DNA of 64,000 bases from Chaetoderma sp. LZ-2023a (lineage: Eukaryota; Mollusca; Caudofoveata; Chaetodermatida; Chaetodermatidae). Location: contig CM067359.1 of the NCBI GenBank assembly GCA_034401795.1, positions 145,830,233 through 145,894,232 of the forward strand, written 5' to 3'. Below are positions 10,645 through 20,849 of the stretch, in pieces; position 1 is the stretch's first letter, and every line of letters starts with the position of its first letter. Made by a program: the position numbers and the translations under genes. The notes below the pieces were generated by a model. That model did not search any database. It was given only the letters and a program-made list of their open reading frames with translations, and was not told the DNA's origin.

Positions 10645-11694
10645 TCATCTCAAAACAGCTAAAGCGAGTGGATTGGCTGAGTCTGACACATCCCTCATAT
10701 AGTAATCCGTAAATGAGGACTCACAGTGCCATTGTGCAACGGCCATGATGTCCTCTAACGGAACACCACTGTAAAGGGCGGTCGAGGCGGCTATTCCTCG
10801 AACATTGTGTGCCCTTATGCCTTGCACCTGGTGCCCAGTCGCCATCTCATGAGTAGTCTGAATGCATTCGACTATCCAACGAGAGATAGTATCCATGGAT
10901 GCGGCACCATAAGGCTTCTTATGACAGATCCATAGATGTCTATCATTCGACCGTAACGAGTCAGTCAGTTTCTTGTACTTAGTCAAAGCACGGACCGGGC
11001 ACCAGACACTGGCATCACGATCAAACCCAGTTAACTTCGGTATTATGATCGGTTCGCCGGGATATCTCAAAGATTGATTCTCTGACATAAACTCTGCTCT
11101 TGGCAGAAGACGCAGACCCTCTCCAGAGACAATAAATCAGTATCTCTCTGCCGAAAGCGCATGGATCTCACTGCGCCTTCTAGCTGAGGAAGCTGCCAAT
11201 AGAAAAACCGCCTTTAGAGTCAAATGCTTTAGACTCGCCGAACGCAACGGTTCGAAAGGATGCTTGGCCAGTAAATTAAGCACTAAAGATAGACTCCAGG
11301 CTGGAATGACTACCGGTTGTCTCGGTCGGAGATTGCTCATTCCCTTCACCATCACATTTAACTGGGCCACCTCTGGACTATCCCTGTTGTCTAGACAAGG
11401 GATAACTGATGCCAAAGCTGACTTGTATCCAGCAATTGTGACGGGAGCTAGTCCTGAAAAGAACAGCTCACAGAGAACGTCTGCTATTTGCTGAATAGTG
11501 GATTGAAAGGTATCAATACCCTTTTCTTCACACCAGTCTGCAAATCTGTTAACCTTGTTGTTATATGACTTGAAGGTTGACCTCCTTCTCGCAGCCACGA
11601 TGAAATCAGCAGCTTGTCGAGAAAAGCCTTCCGACGTGGAACGTTGTTTGATAACATCCACGCAGTCAATTTGAACATTTCGGGACGCTCGTGT
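10645..11694 (-). pseudogene. DIRS tyrosine recombinase (YR), one in-frame stop
   Basis: The enzyme integrates the circular DNA copy of a DIRS element. The N-terminal core-binding part reads 'RRRSTFKSYNNKVNRFADWC', followed by 'AGYKSALASVIPCL'. The catalytic part begins with the conserved Arg in 'ARRRSEIHAL'. A TGA at 11137-11139 interrupts the frame just after it. The same frame then continues through 'RAHNVRGIAAS' (the H-x-x-R pair), 'VAQWHCESSFTDYYMRD' (Trp and the probable nucleophilic Tyr) and a natural stop at 10645. All catalytic residues are thus visible apart from the nonsense codon. The frame overlaps the 3' end of the RT frame, as in other DIRS elements. The exact start is uncertain. 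Confidence 0.9.
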
Positions 11695-13638
11695 AGGAAG
11701 CGTCCCTTGGCCTGGAAGATTATGTTCGGAATCTCGGGCAACTGCACTGGGTTTTCCACCAGCAGATCTAGCAGATCCGTGAACCACGCCCTGCTTGGCC
11801 AATACGGCGCTATTAGCAGGACCAGACACGGTTCCTCCCTGATCTTCACCAATACCTTCGGCAGAAGGATGGTGGGTGGGTACGCGTAAGCGTGCATCCC
11901 CCTCCAGCTTATCGCCAGAGCATCTGTATCGACGGCATTTGGATCTGGAATCGGCGAGACATAAGTCATGATTTGAGCATTTTCCTTTGTGGCGAACAAG
12001 TCCACGTTGGGTTTGCCCCAATGCTCGAAGATCCTTCGTAGAACTGGAGGGTTGAGGGACCATTCTGTCGGCAGAATTCTCTGTCTGCGAGACAAAGCAT
12101 CCGCCAGAATGTTCAATCGGCCAGGAATGTGAGCTGCTTTCAAAACAACCGAGTAATTCCTGCACCATTGAATCAAGTGCCACACTTTGATACAAAGTGT
12201 GGGTGACCTGGTCCCGCCGTGGCGATTTATGTATGATACTACCGTCGAATTGTCCGACCGTATCAATATCACCTTGCCCCTGATCATCGGAAGAAACTCT
12301 TCCAACGCCAGCTCCACTGCCATCATTTCCAACAGATTGATATGCAGCTGACTCTCCAGGAGAGTCCATGTGCCCGAGACCTGGTGTTCTCCCAGGCAGG
12401 CACCCCACCCTTCCAGCGATGCATCCGTGTACACGGACAGCTGGGGGCGAGGTAGGTGCAGCGAAACCCCTACTAGGAGATTCTGACGCTGTTTCCACCA
12501 TAGCAGATGCGATATTATCGGCTCCAAAACTGGCACCAGTTTTGACAGGGGTTCTGTTCTCTGTTTCCACAGAGACATCAGATACAACTGGATAGGTCTT
12601 CTCATTAGAGCAGCGAACGGGATCACCTGCTCCATGGAGACCATCATACCCAGCATCTGAAGAAACCGCCTCGCCTGAATGTGGTTTCCCACTCGAAAAC
12701 TCTCGAGGATGGCTAACAGAGACACCACTCTGGGTTCTGACGGGTAAACCCTGCCCTCCTCGAGATCGAATCGCATCCCCAAATAAACGAAATGTTGAGT
12801 GGGTGTCAACTCGGATTTCTCCTTGTTGACTATCCAGCCTAGATCTGAAAGTAACTTCAGAGTCAGAGCAGTATCCACGTTCAACCTGGCTGCCGAGTCT
12901 GCCTTGAGCAGCCAGTCGTCTATGTAGGTGTGTAGCGCCACGTTCTCTTTTCTGAAAAACGCTGTCACCGCAAGGACCACTCTTGTGAAAACCCTCGGAG
13001 CTGTCGACAGGCCAAACGGGAGAACAGTAAACTCCCATACTTGAATCTGAAACGCAAATCTCAGAAACCTGTGCCAACTCTGGTTCATGGGAATGTGGAA
13101 ATCGATCGATCGACACACACTACATTCCCTTCCTCAATCCCGTCATTACCGATCTCGGCGTTTCCATCTGGAACCGAGGCGTATGGATAAACCAATTTAA
13201 TGGCCTGAGATTGAGTAAGGGTCTCCATCCCCCCGTGCTCTCGGGGACAAGGAACATGTTTGAATAGAAGCCTGGAGTGTTCCGGTTTGCTGGTTTTATT
13301 GCTCCCTTCAGAAGCAAACCCGACACTTCCTTTTGCACGGCTTCTAACTTGTCTGGCTCCCTTGGTACGGGTGTCCAGACAGGTGCCAAAGACAGATTTT
13401 GTGGCGGAAAGTCCCACCACTCCGGCATGTAACCCTGGGATAACCATCCCAGGACCAGACTGTCTGACATCACACCTCGCCAGGCCTCGACGAAACGCAT
13501 GAGCCTTCCACCCACCATAGACGCCTCGACGTCTAATGGGGTTGTCCGGCTCGCGGTCCGCTCACCCCCCCCCCCCCCTCTCTTAACGAGAGAGAGAGAG
13601 AACCATTTCGGTCTCGGCACGGCGGGTATAACTGGCAC
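11484..13638 (-). pseudogene. DIRS reverse transcriptase / RNase H / methyltransferase-like polyprotein, frameshifted
   Basis: This polyprotein copies the element's RNA into DNA. Fingers-domain sequence lies in 13120-13638 ('GFYSNMFLVPESTGGWRPLL'). At about 13100-13125 the motif A region is damaged: a TAG and a short deletion remove the normal residues after 'SID', and the frame changes. The second segment (11484-13118, 544 codons) has 'LPFGLSTAPRVFT', the active-site motif 'YIDDWLL' (about residues 65-71) and an RNase H domain with Asp232, Glu264, Asp289 and Asp340 ('YTDAS', 'LLEMMAVELAL', 'RSDNS', 'ADALSRR'). After it, 'VDLFATKEN' and 'AYAYPPTILLPKVL' correspond to the methyltransferase-like region of DIRS1-group elements; that domain name is from family knowledge and its activity is unproven. 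Confidence 0.9.
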
Positions 13639-13695
13639 CGCTGTTCCTGTCGCACAGGTGCGGTCCAGGCGGATATGAAGGGAGCTCTCGCACCC

Positions 13696-15723
13696 TCAGG
13701 TATGATCCGCTCCCTTCTGTCCGCCCTTGGAGGGCTTACCCTTACCCTTCCCGCCTCTAGGGCGGTCAGGAGCAACCTTGGGGAGGGTAGGAGCCTCTAC
13801 AACCTTCCTGGCTTTCTTAGCCGGCGGCGGTTGAGAAAATCCAGCTGAAGCCGAAGTCGCAGCAGGCTTAGCTTTCGCCTTGCCCTTATGCTTCTTCTGC
13901 TTCTTTGGAGGTTGTCCAGCTAGCGGTTTCCCCACAGCCCCTAGTGCGTGCGCTTGCCGCACTAGCTCCAGCTGTAGGTTGACCGCCAACCGATTCTGCG
14001 CGATGCTGGCCGTATCCTCTAGGATGGCCCGCGCTTGGCCACCGAAGATGCTAGGCCCTGTCAGGAGTGTCCCAAGAAGACGCTCCCTGACTGCCGTAGC
14101 CGGACGCATATGGTCAATAACCATTTGCCTCCTGGATTTGGTCACACGTGCCTGCACCCTTGCCAGTGCGTCCATAGACAGCGCCAAGCTGTCATTTATG
14201 CACGAAAGTGCCACAAGTGGCACAGGGTGGCCTGCCCCCGCTTCAGCCCACACCGACTGAAGGAGACGATAAGAGTGGTTGACAGCACTCATAGCTGCCC
14301 TCACACCCTCATCGCACAGGGACAGGACTTCCTCTTGGTGTACCTGGGACCTGTCCACAAGTGCCGGACCGGGGCCACCCGCTCCAGCACTCTGAACCCC
14401 CAGGACCCATCGGTCATCCTCAGTGACCGACCGACGGCACTACACCATATCTGTCGTATTCCCCCCGCGGAATACGACACCTTGCCCGCACCTCCCTGGA
14501 GGCGCAGGGAGCTGGCCCGTGGTCTATAAATAGCATCCAACAACTCTATGAACCGTGGATCCAGTCCCACTGACTGGATCCGGGCCGCGGGCAAGATCCC
14601 CGTCCGAATCGATGCAACCGACGGGGCGCATCCTCCTCGGCCGTGGCCGAAACCACAGACGGGTCCACCCTGGCGAGCCAAGCTAGAGCCTCGGACAAGT
14701 ATATTTCCGAGGAGGAAACACCCGCAAACACGTCACCCGTTGACGCACTCACGGGCCTGCCAGCCACGGCCTCCCGGCAAGGAGCCGTGGCTGACACACC
14801 AGGCACTCCGGTACCACCCGGTTCCGCCGCCACCCCATGAACCATACCAGTCCATGGGATAGGTCCGCCCGTAAAACCGTACGGACCCGTAGCGGACGCG
14901 GAACCGTGGCCAAACACGGGCACCAACGACACCCCATGTCCGACCGCCGGACCGGGCGAGATAGGTGAGTACCACGCCCGGCCCGGCACACCGGTCACCG
15001 TGCCAAACCAACCGACACGGAACCGGTGCCCGGTACCAGATTGGCCTCAACCACAGATGGAGCCGCTGCCCTGGCTTGCGCCAAGCCAGACAGATGGAGG
15101 GCGGTTCCGTCCAGGACGGAATCGACCTCCATATGCTCCACCTGTGGCATCACAGGCCACAGCAATAACTCCTCCTCGTCTTCAGACTCCGAAGAGTCGT
15201 CACCAGACGAGGAAACCGCGGAGCCGTCCTGGTGGACAGCTCCCACACCTGACGGACCGGCCACCGCTACTGGACCACCCGGAGGTGGCCGCAGAGAGAC
15301 AGAACCCACCAGGCCGGAGCCAGACGGGACTGCCAGGGGGCCGTACGAGACAGCCCCCTCGGTAACCAGTCCAGAACCCTGTCCAAGGACAGGGTCCATA
15401 CCAGGCATGGGGAGAAACTGCCCCCCAACCTTCGGTAGCAGTGACGACACCAGCGTGGGCAGAACGCTATGCAGAAAACCCTGCATAGCCGGACCGAACC
15501 ACGCCGGCGGTGCCATCTCCACCACCTCCAGCTGGGGACATGGAGCGCCCCCACAGGCCGCTCCACGATTTAACCTCGGACCACCTGACCCCGCGTCAGA
15601 CCCAGCCACATCCTTCTGGCCAAGGAACTTTACCATCATATCGACGGACCACACTGCGCACACATTACATCTATGATCAAGGTTACAGGGCGTACACCTA
15701 AAACAGACATGGACCTTAAACAC
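13696..15723 (-). pseudogene. DIRS gag-like region, several broken frames
   Basis: By position 5' of the RT this should encode the nucleocapsid-like protein. The best-preserved piece is 13696-14358 (220 codons): a helical N-terminal part with 'GPSIFGGQARAILEDTA', then a basic Lys/Pro-rich tail ('KKQKKHKGKAKAKPAA', 'PRGGKGKGKPSKGGQKG') suited to nucleic-acid binding. Upstream pieces at 14301-14681, 14546-14998 and 14995-15723 lie in different frames. The first has a Cys/His cluster ('CFRCTPCNLDHRCNVC') near its start. Long plus-strand frames over the same GC-rich stretch are shadows. The number of frameshifts cannot be settled without a related intact copy. Confidence 0.65.
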
Positions 15724-16688
15724 GACGCGTACAAACTTATGGCACTCGTCACATGATGGCGGGGCTGGCTTGGCCTATAAAATAAGCACAAACCTACAAT
15801 AAGCAAGCGGAACGAGACACAGATGGAAGGCAGACAATTAATTTTCAAATAAATTGACCATAAATTAACTGTAACCCTCCCGCACCCCACCCCGCAATGT
15901 TACAGCAAAGATCGCATTGATTATGACGACAAGAACGAAGCGGGCATAAATACACCCATAATTGATCCTCCAGGATGTATCACGGCTCCAGGAATCATAT
16001 CGCATAGCATTCGGGGTATATTTACCAATCAAATAAATTATACTCCTAACGAAAGCCGACACGATATGTGAAGAAACAACAAAATGTAAACAAACTGCTG
16101 TAGCACACGGTAAAACCGCAGACCACGCATCTCTCAAGAATTTTGACACCACTGATCATTGAAAACCGATCGTGATCACACGTAAACTTGACCATTCCAA
16201 AGTTTTCTAGTAGCATTTTTAGTACGCAGCACCCAGAACAAGATGCGCGAATTAATGAAAAATTTTCTTCACATAAACATCCGAGCATCACGGGTGTGAC
16301 GTCACCCGCTCGGACCTTACGGAAAACGACGTCAGCCGATATTCGTGTTAGAAATACCGTAGCAAACACCTATTTTCATATCTGCCGATCGCCTGTTGGG
16401 GTTTAAAGAAGGCGATCGTCTGGCATATCTCGTTGTTAGCACACGTCCCAGATTCTATGGGGTCAGAAATTGGAACATGCGACACAACGAAATTTAGAGA
16501 CCTAAGTCTTTTAACTATGGATAATAAGGAATTATACAACCTGGTCATCATTGGCAGTATTCTCCATTTTATTCAGTTAGATCCTTTTAAGAACGCACAA
16601 CTATCAATTCACAGATAAGACTTAGATTTCCTTTCACAAAAACTTAAAATCTTTCCTGCAAAAAAACCGTGGACAGCTCTTGTTGCTA
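15724..16688. other. DIRS 5' leader
   Basis: Lies between the gag-like region and the 5' inverted repeat. No credible frame. It contains 'gtgacgtcacccgctcgg' near 16297, with a CRE-like TGACGTCA; a promoter role is a guess. Confidence 0.45.
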
Positions 16689-16843
16689 TGCAAACAAGAA
16701 TGAGCTCTATGGTAGACGGGTACTCGGCGGTTGGGAGCCGAGTACCTGGTTCCAAGGAGTCGGTAAAGCTTTCTAAGTCTATAGTCCTAGAGCCAGCTGT
16801 CAAAGCCAGCTGTGTATCCGAAAGTAACAGAATGGTGAGTATT
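16689..16843. repeat. DIRS terminal inverted repeat, 5' copy
   Basis: Inverted counterpart of 9835-9989, including 'gctctatggtagacgggtac' and 'ctaagtctatagtcctag'. The element continues to 16857 ('gatcgaaggagaat'), where it matches the right half of the ICR. Confidence 0.88.
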
Positions 16844-16869
16844 GATCGAAGGAGAATTGGTATATTGCT

Positions 16870-17390
16870 TTGTGTTGAAAGCTAATATTTTTCGTAAGTC
16901 AAAATTGTGGGGGGGGGGGGGCATAACTCCATCAAAAATGGACGAAAATGTCTGAAACTCAAATATTTCTATAAAGCCTTATACTAGATCGATGTACTGA
17001 TTTCCCCTTAGACATCTTGAAGGTGTGCGGAAAAAAGTGTGGAAAGCTGATATTTTTCATATTCCATATGTCGAAAGATTGACAAAAATGTCTTAAACTC
17101 GAGCTTGCTCTGTAACTCCTTAACTAAGGCGATGTACCGATTTTCCCGTAAAACTGATATTTTTTGTATTTTGTAAGTCTAAAGGGGGCATAACACCAGC
17201 AAAGATTGACGCATACACCTGAAACTCGAACTTGGTCTGTAACTTCTCATACCAAAGCAATGTACCAATCCGTTGTTGAATACCTTGAAGGACTGCGAAA
17301 AAAAAGGTGTGGAAAACAAACTGCGCCAGACGGACAGACAGAGTGCAAACCTAGTCCCCCAAGTTTTACCGGTAGGGGACTAATAAAATG
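16870..17390. repeat. Diverged dispersed repeat, about three internal units
   Basis: Three diverged statements of a unit with 'aagctgatatttttc', 'aaactcgaacttg(g/c)tctgtaa' and 'gatgtaccgat' occur near 16880, 17040 and 17150. The block ends with 'cggacagacagagtgcaaac' and 'taggggactaataa', a terminus style common in molluscan repeats. Non-coding. Confidence 0.6.
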
Positions 17391-17699
17391 TACTGTTGAG
17401 TATTTTGGACTTAATTTGATTGGAAACCAGTGCTTCCTATTAAGGCAAGTAGTATATCCAGGATTAAAATGTTACCACCTCCAATCAGCGATTCGTGGCT
17501 CAGTTCTCTAAATGGATTCTCGAGACCGTAGAATATCAAGCATATTGCATATAAGACTTTATGTACATAAAGAATTGGCTCAACCATAATTGACTTCACA
17601 TACATAAAGAATTGGCAAAATGTTACCACCTCCTCTGTCAGCCTCCATTCAGCGATTCACGGCTGTTCTCTAAATGGGCTATGACGTGGGAGGAAGGGC
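17391..17699. other. Non-coding; short duplicated motifs
   Basis: The string 'aatgttaccacctcc' occurs near 17467 and 17617, and 'cagcgattc(g/a)(t/c)ggct' near 17485 and 17652, so a diverged duplication with a period of roughly 150-165 bases is present. No gene seen. Confidence 0.45.
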
Positions 17700-17995
17700 G
17701 TCAAGGAGAAATCCACCCACCCAGGTCATCGCGGGTGCAGTAGGAGGATGGCTCTGCAGACAAATCACCCACCCAACTCACATCGCAGGTGTGGTTGGAG
17801 GGAGTGTGCTGCAAACAAATCCCCCACCCAACACACATCACAAATCCACCCACCGCAGATCATCATGGGTGCAGTATGAAGGAGCGTGTTGCGGACAAAT
17901 CCACCCACCCCAGGTCATCACGGGTGCTGTGGGAGGGAGGGCGCTGCAAACAATTGACCCAGCCCAGGCCATCGTTGGTGCAGTGGGAGAGCGCC
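17700..17995. repeat. Minisatellite, units of about 60-65 bp
   Basis: Recurring 'gtcatc(g/a)cgggtgc(a/t)gt(a/g)gga', 'ctgcaaacaaat' and 'cacccaccc' statements, roughly five diverged units. All three reading frames stay open over parts of it, giving spurious ORFs. No direct-repeat/spacer regularity of a CRISPR array. Confidence 0.7.
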
Positions 17996-18299
17996 TCAGC
18001 TTACACGGATTGGCCACATCCTCTGGCCACACCCATATATCAAGGAAAAAGGCCTTCACATAAATGAAAATCATGTTTATACCACTGCCCTCAAGGGGCT
18101 GCCATTCTGCGATCCATGGCTCCCGCAGTATCACAGCGACATGAAGGAATTACCCAGTTTCTTCCAGGTGCCCTGGCCATGCGCAGCACTCCAACTGAAC
18201 ATGATCTCTCGACGTTTGAGGCGAATGGTGCGCGAGGCGGCCAGGATCTCATGCACAGCACTCCTTGAAATATGTGATCTTTAAACGTGCCGAGATCAT

Positions 18300-18620
18300 G
18301 CGAGACAGCTGACTCATGTGCAAGACATGCAGCACAACTTATGTCCGCCAGGTGACACACGCAGTACCACCTCTCTCAGCCAAGTGAGACACGCAGCACC
18401 ACTCCGCACAGGTCGAGTGCGAACGAACACAGCACCACTCATTTCGAGACAGCTGGTGAATGAACACCGCACCAGTCGTACATGGCGGAGCGTGGCGTGA
18501 AACGACCAGGAGACGAACACAGCACTACTACTCTTGAGATGGCTAGTGAGATGAACATGGCACCACTCCTCTCGAGACAGCCGAGTGAGCTCACCTCGAA
18601 ATCCCCAGCCCATGCATGAG
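18300..18620. repeat. Degenerate minisatellite with 'acacagcaccact' motif
   Basis: The motifs 'acgcagcaccactc', 'acacagcaccactc', 'acacagcactacta' and 'acatggcaccactcc' recur at irregular intervals of roughly 45-70 bases, together with 'cgagacagc'. Strongly diverged. Nothing suggests a protein. Confidence 0.55.
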
Positions 18621-19564
18621 GCAGCCAGCGCATGGCAAGCAGTTTGCTCATCTCAAGGCCCCCAGCCCATGCGCGAGGCAGCCAGAGATTATACACAGTT
18701 AGCTGCGCTCATCTTGAATATACACACATCCTCCAGATGTTGGTCTAATGAGCGTGAACTGAGCAGTGCCCATGTACCCATGCAGTGATCACTGCAAGCT
18801 CCCCATCCTATCTCCGTGTGAGACAAGCTTGGAGGAGCCACGCTTCCCAGCCCTCACCCGTGAGTGAGGCGGCCGGTGTGGGAAGGGGGGGGGGGAAAAG
18901 ATCTCTGGGCGGCATGGGCTGGGGATCCTGAGATGTGAGCTGCTCATGGTTGATCTCCTGGCTGCCATGCAAGTGGGTGAAGGAGCACGGCTCGTCTCTT
19001 GAAGGCATGGCCTGGCCTGTTGTTATGCTCGTCTGATTTGGATCGCGTGCAGCTGATCATTGAACTTCTTGAAGTGCGCTTGGCTGTGCGGCTCAGCGAA
19101 CTCTGCACTGCACACGTTCTCACCCGGTCGAGAGGAGTGTTGCTGTGTCCGTCTCTCCTCGTCATGTCACGAGCCCCATCTCACACCGTGCAACATACAT
19201 TCTCACTCGGCTGTGTCAAATGCGCTCAAACCCCCACCTTTGGGAAAAGGAGGAGCAATGACCTCAATGTCTCTCTAAATACAGGTGCTAATGTACTATA
19301 GGACATCAGACGAATGGGCTTCATTTTCGTATACGCTCAGGAAATGAACTCCATAAAACACAAACCATCACCATATTCGATAAAGAGTCACGTGACAATA
19401 ACATAACGAAAACAACACTTAAACAAGACTGATATATTCTTGAAATTCTTTTGCCATGGACATCAACTTCCCAATGGTGAATAAAAAATGTAGCACAGAT
19501 AAGTGGTTCTTTCCATTACTAAATGCTGTTTCTAAACTGTGTCATCTATATACACATGTCCATT
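18621..19564. other. Non-coding, nothing recognised
   Basis: Moderately GC-rich with CAGCCCATGC-type repeats near 18605 and 18660. Short frames lack recognisable domains. Confidence 0.4.
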
Positions 19565-20495
19565 TTTTGAAAATCGATAAGGCGAGAGGATTAGTGGTGT
19601 CACAGAGATAATGGTTGGTAAAACTTGACTCGCAGTGGCACTGGGCTACCGACATAATGTCATCCACCGGAAACCCCATTAAGCAGGGTGGTGGAAGCCA
19701 CTACACCACGGACACTGTGAGTCATGGCCATGTCAACTTGTTTATCAGTGGCAGATTTGTGTCAAAACTGGATGCATCCCACAATCCACCTTGAAATAGT
19801 GTTTTTTTACGCCAGGCCATGGGGTTCAATATATGATAACCATAACGATGATTCGCCATTCCTGAGTACATTGTTTAATGCACGTACTGAACAAAACTTT
19901 CGAAGTAGGATCATATCTAGTTAAACCTGGGAAAATAATAGGGTGACCCAGGTATTTAAGACAGATTCTTAGCCATGAAATTTATCCTAGGTACTACCTA
20001 TTAGGTAGAAGCCTAAGGCCTTCCCCTGTAACCACATAACAGTCCTGCCTCAGCAGACAAGGCATGAATTTCACTTCTCCACCTTGCTTAGGCTGCAACA
20101 ATTAAAAATATAGTTTTAGTGTCAACAATGTCATTGAAATGGAACTTAGTGATTCAAAGGGCTTATCAGCTAGAACTTGAAGAGGTAAACTCTAAGACAG
20201 AATCGCTGGTGCATTTCTCTGTCTTAGATTACCCATGCCTTTAATTAAAGTATTTAATGAACTTACTTCGTCAATTCCCCTATTAGCCAAGCAAGGGATA
20301 ACTGTCATTAAAGCTGACTTATAGCCAGCAATAGAGTTAGGCTTGAGGCTATAGGCATCATACAGGTGACAGAGGAAATCGCCTACTACGTGAATAGACG
20401 AATTCATTGGATTAATCTTTTTGAGCACCATTCTGCAAATCTATTGATTTTATAATTATACACTCTGGAGGTTGACTTTATTATACATCTCGTGC
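19565..20495 (-). pseudogene. Second DIRS-type tyrosine recombinase relic
   Basis: Translating the minus strand in shifting frames recovers the same protein as the recombinase at 10645-11694. Near 20490-20432 there is 'KSTSRVYNYKINRFAEWC'. At 20192-20431 there is 'AGYKSALMTVIPCLANRG'. Near 19840-19710 there is 'WIVGCIQ' and then 'THSVRGVVASTTLLNGVS', and near 19640-19570 'VAQCHCESSFTNHYLC'. There are several stops and frameshifts, and the conserved Trp before HCESSF is Cys here. No terminal repeats are seen, so this is an older, separate insertion. Confidence 0.78.
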
Positions 20496-20849
20496 ATTAG
20501 AATTAATCGATTGTAAATGGAACACATATCATTGTTAGCACGGAAATAGCTAGATTCAAACAATTACTTGCCTAATCAGAAATGAATGTTATATACCTTA
20601 TTCCTAGTGCTTATATAAAGAAATTAAAAGTCGCGAGCGTGTATTTTGGGTCAAAAGCTCTAGATCATATAGGTATACTGGCTACATCTTTATCAAAAAT
20701 ATGTTATAGCCCTGCAATAATTGTACATACTCATCCTTGGGACCATCCACCCCATAGAACCGATATACGGTTCAAACCGGTTTGAAAATTGACATCATCA
20801 TCGGTTTGACATTACGCTATACCACGCAGCTTATTTACATGTATGTTCG
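20496..20849. other. Non-coding, nothing recognised
   Basis: AT-rich gap between the DIRS relic and the LINE fragment. Confidence 0.4.

Larger units (their letters stand above)
9798..16857 (-). mobile_element. DIRS-type tyrosine-recombinase retrotransposon, termini complete, ORFs broken
   Basis: About 7.06 kb on the minus strand. It has inverted terminal repeats (9835-9989 against 16689-16843) and an internal complementary region at 10047-10141. One half of that region (10047-10103) is the exact reverse complement of the 3' end (9798-9854). The other half (10104-10140) matches the complement of the 5' end (16857-16821) with one mismatch. This is the diagnostic DIRS plan. From 5' to 3' it encodes a gag-like region, RT plus RNase H plus a methyltransferase-like region, and a tyrosine recombinase, all damaged. 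DIRS elements replicate through a circle inserted by the recombinase and make no target duplication; none is seen. The gag part is much more GC-rich than the flanks. Confidence 0.92.

Noticed and set aside
11137-13116. A single 659-codon protein on the minus strand
   Set aside because: Only its last 185 or so codons are tyrosine recombinase; the N-terminal two thirds is an off-frame reading of the RT/RNase H gene.
13880-15701. Long plus-strand frames in the GC-rich block
   Set aside because: They overlap the minus-strand gag-like region of the DIRS element. GC-rich DNA has few stops, and none shows a recognisable domain.
17700-18620. Possible CRISPR-like array
   Set aside because: Units are diverged, adjacent and of variable length, without constant repeats and unique spacers, and the context is animal DNA.
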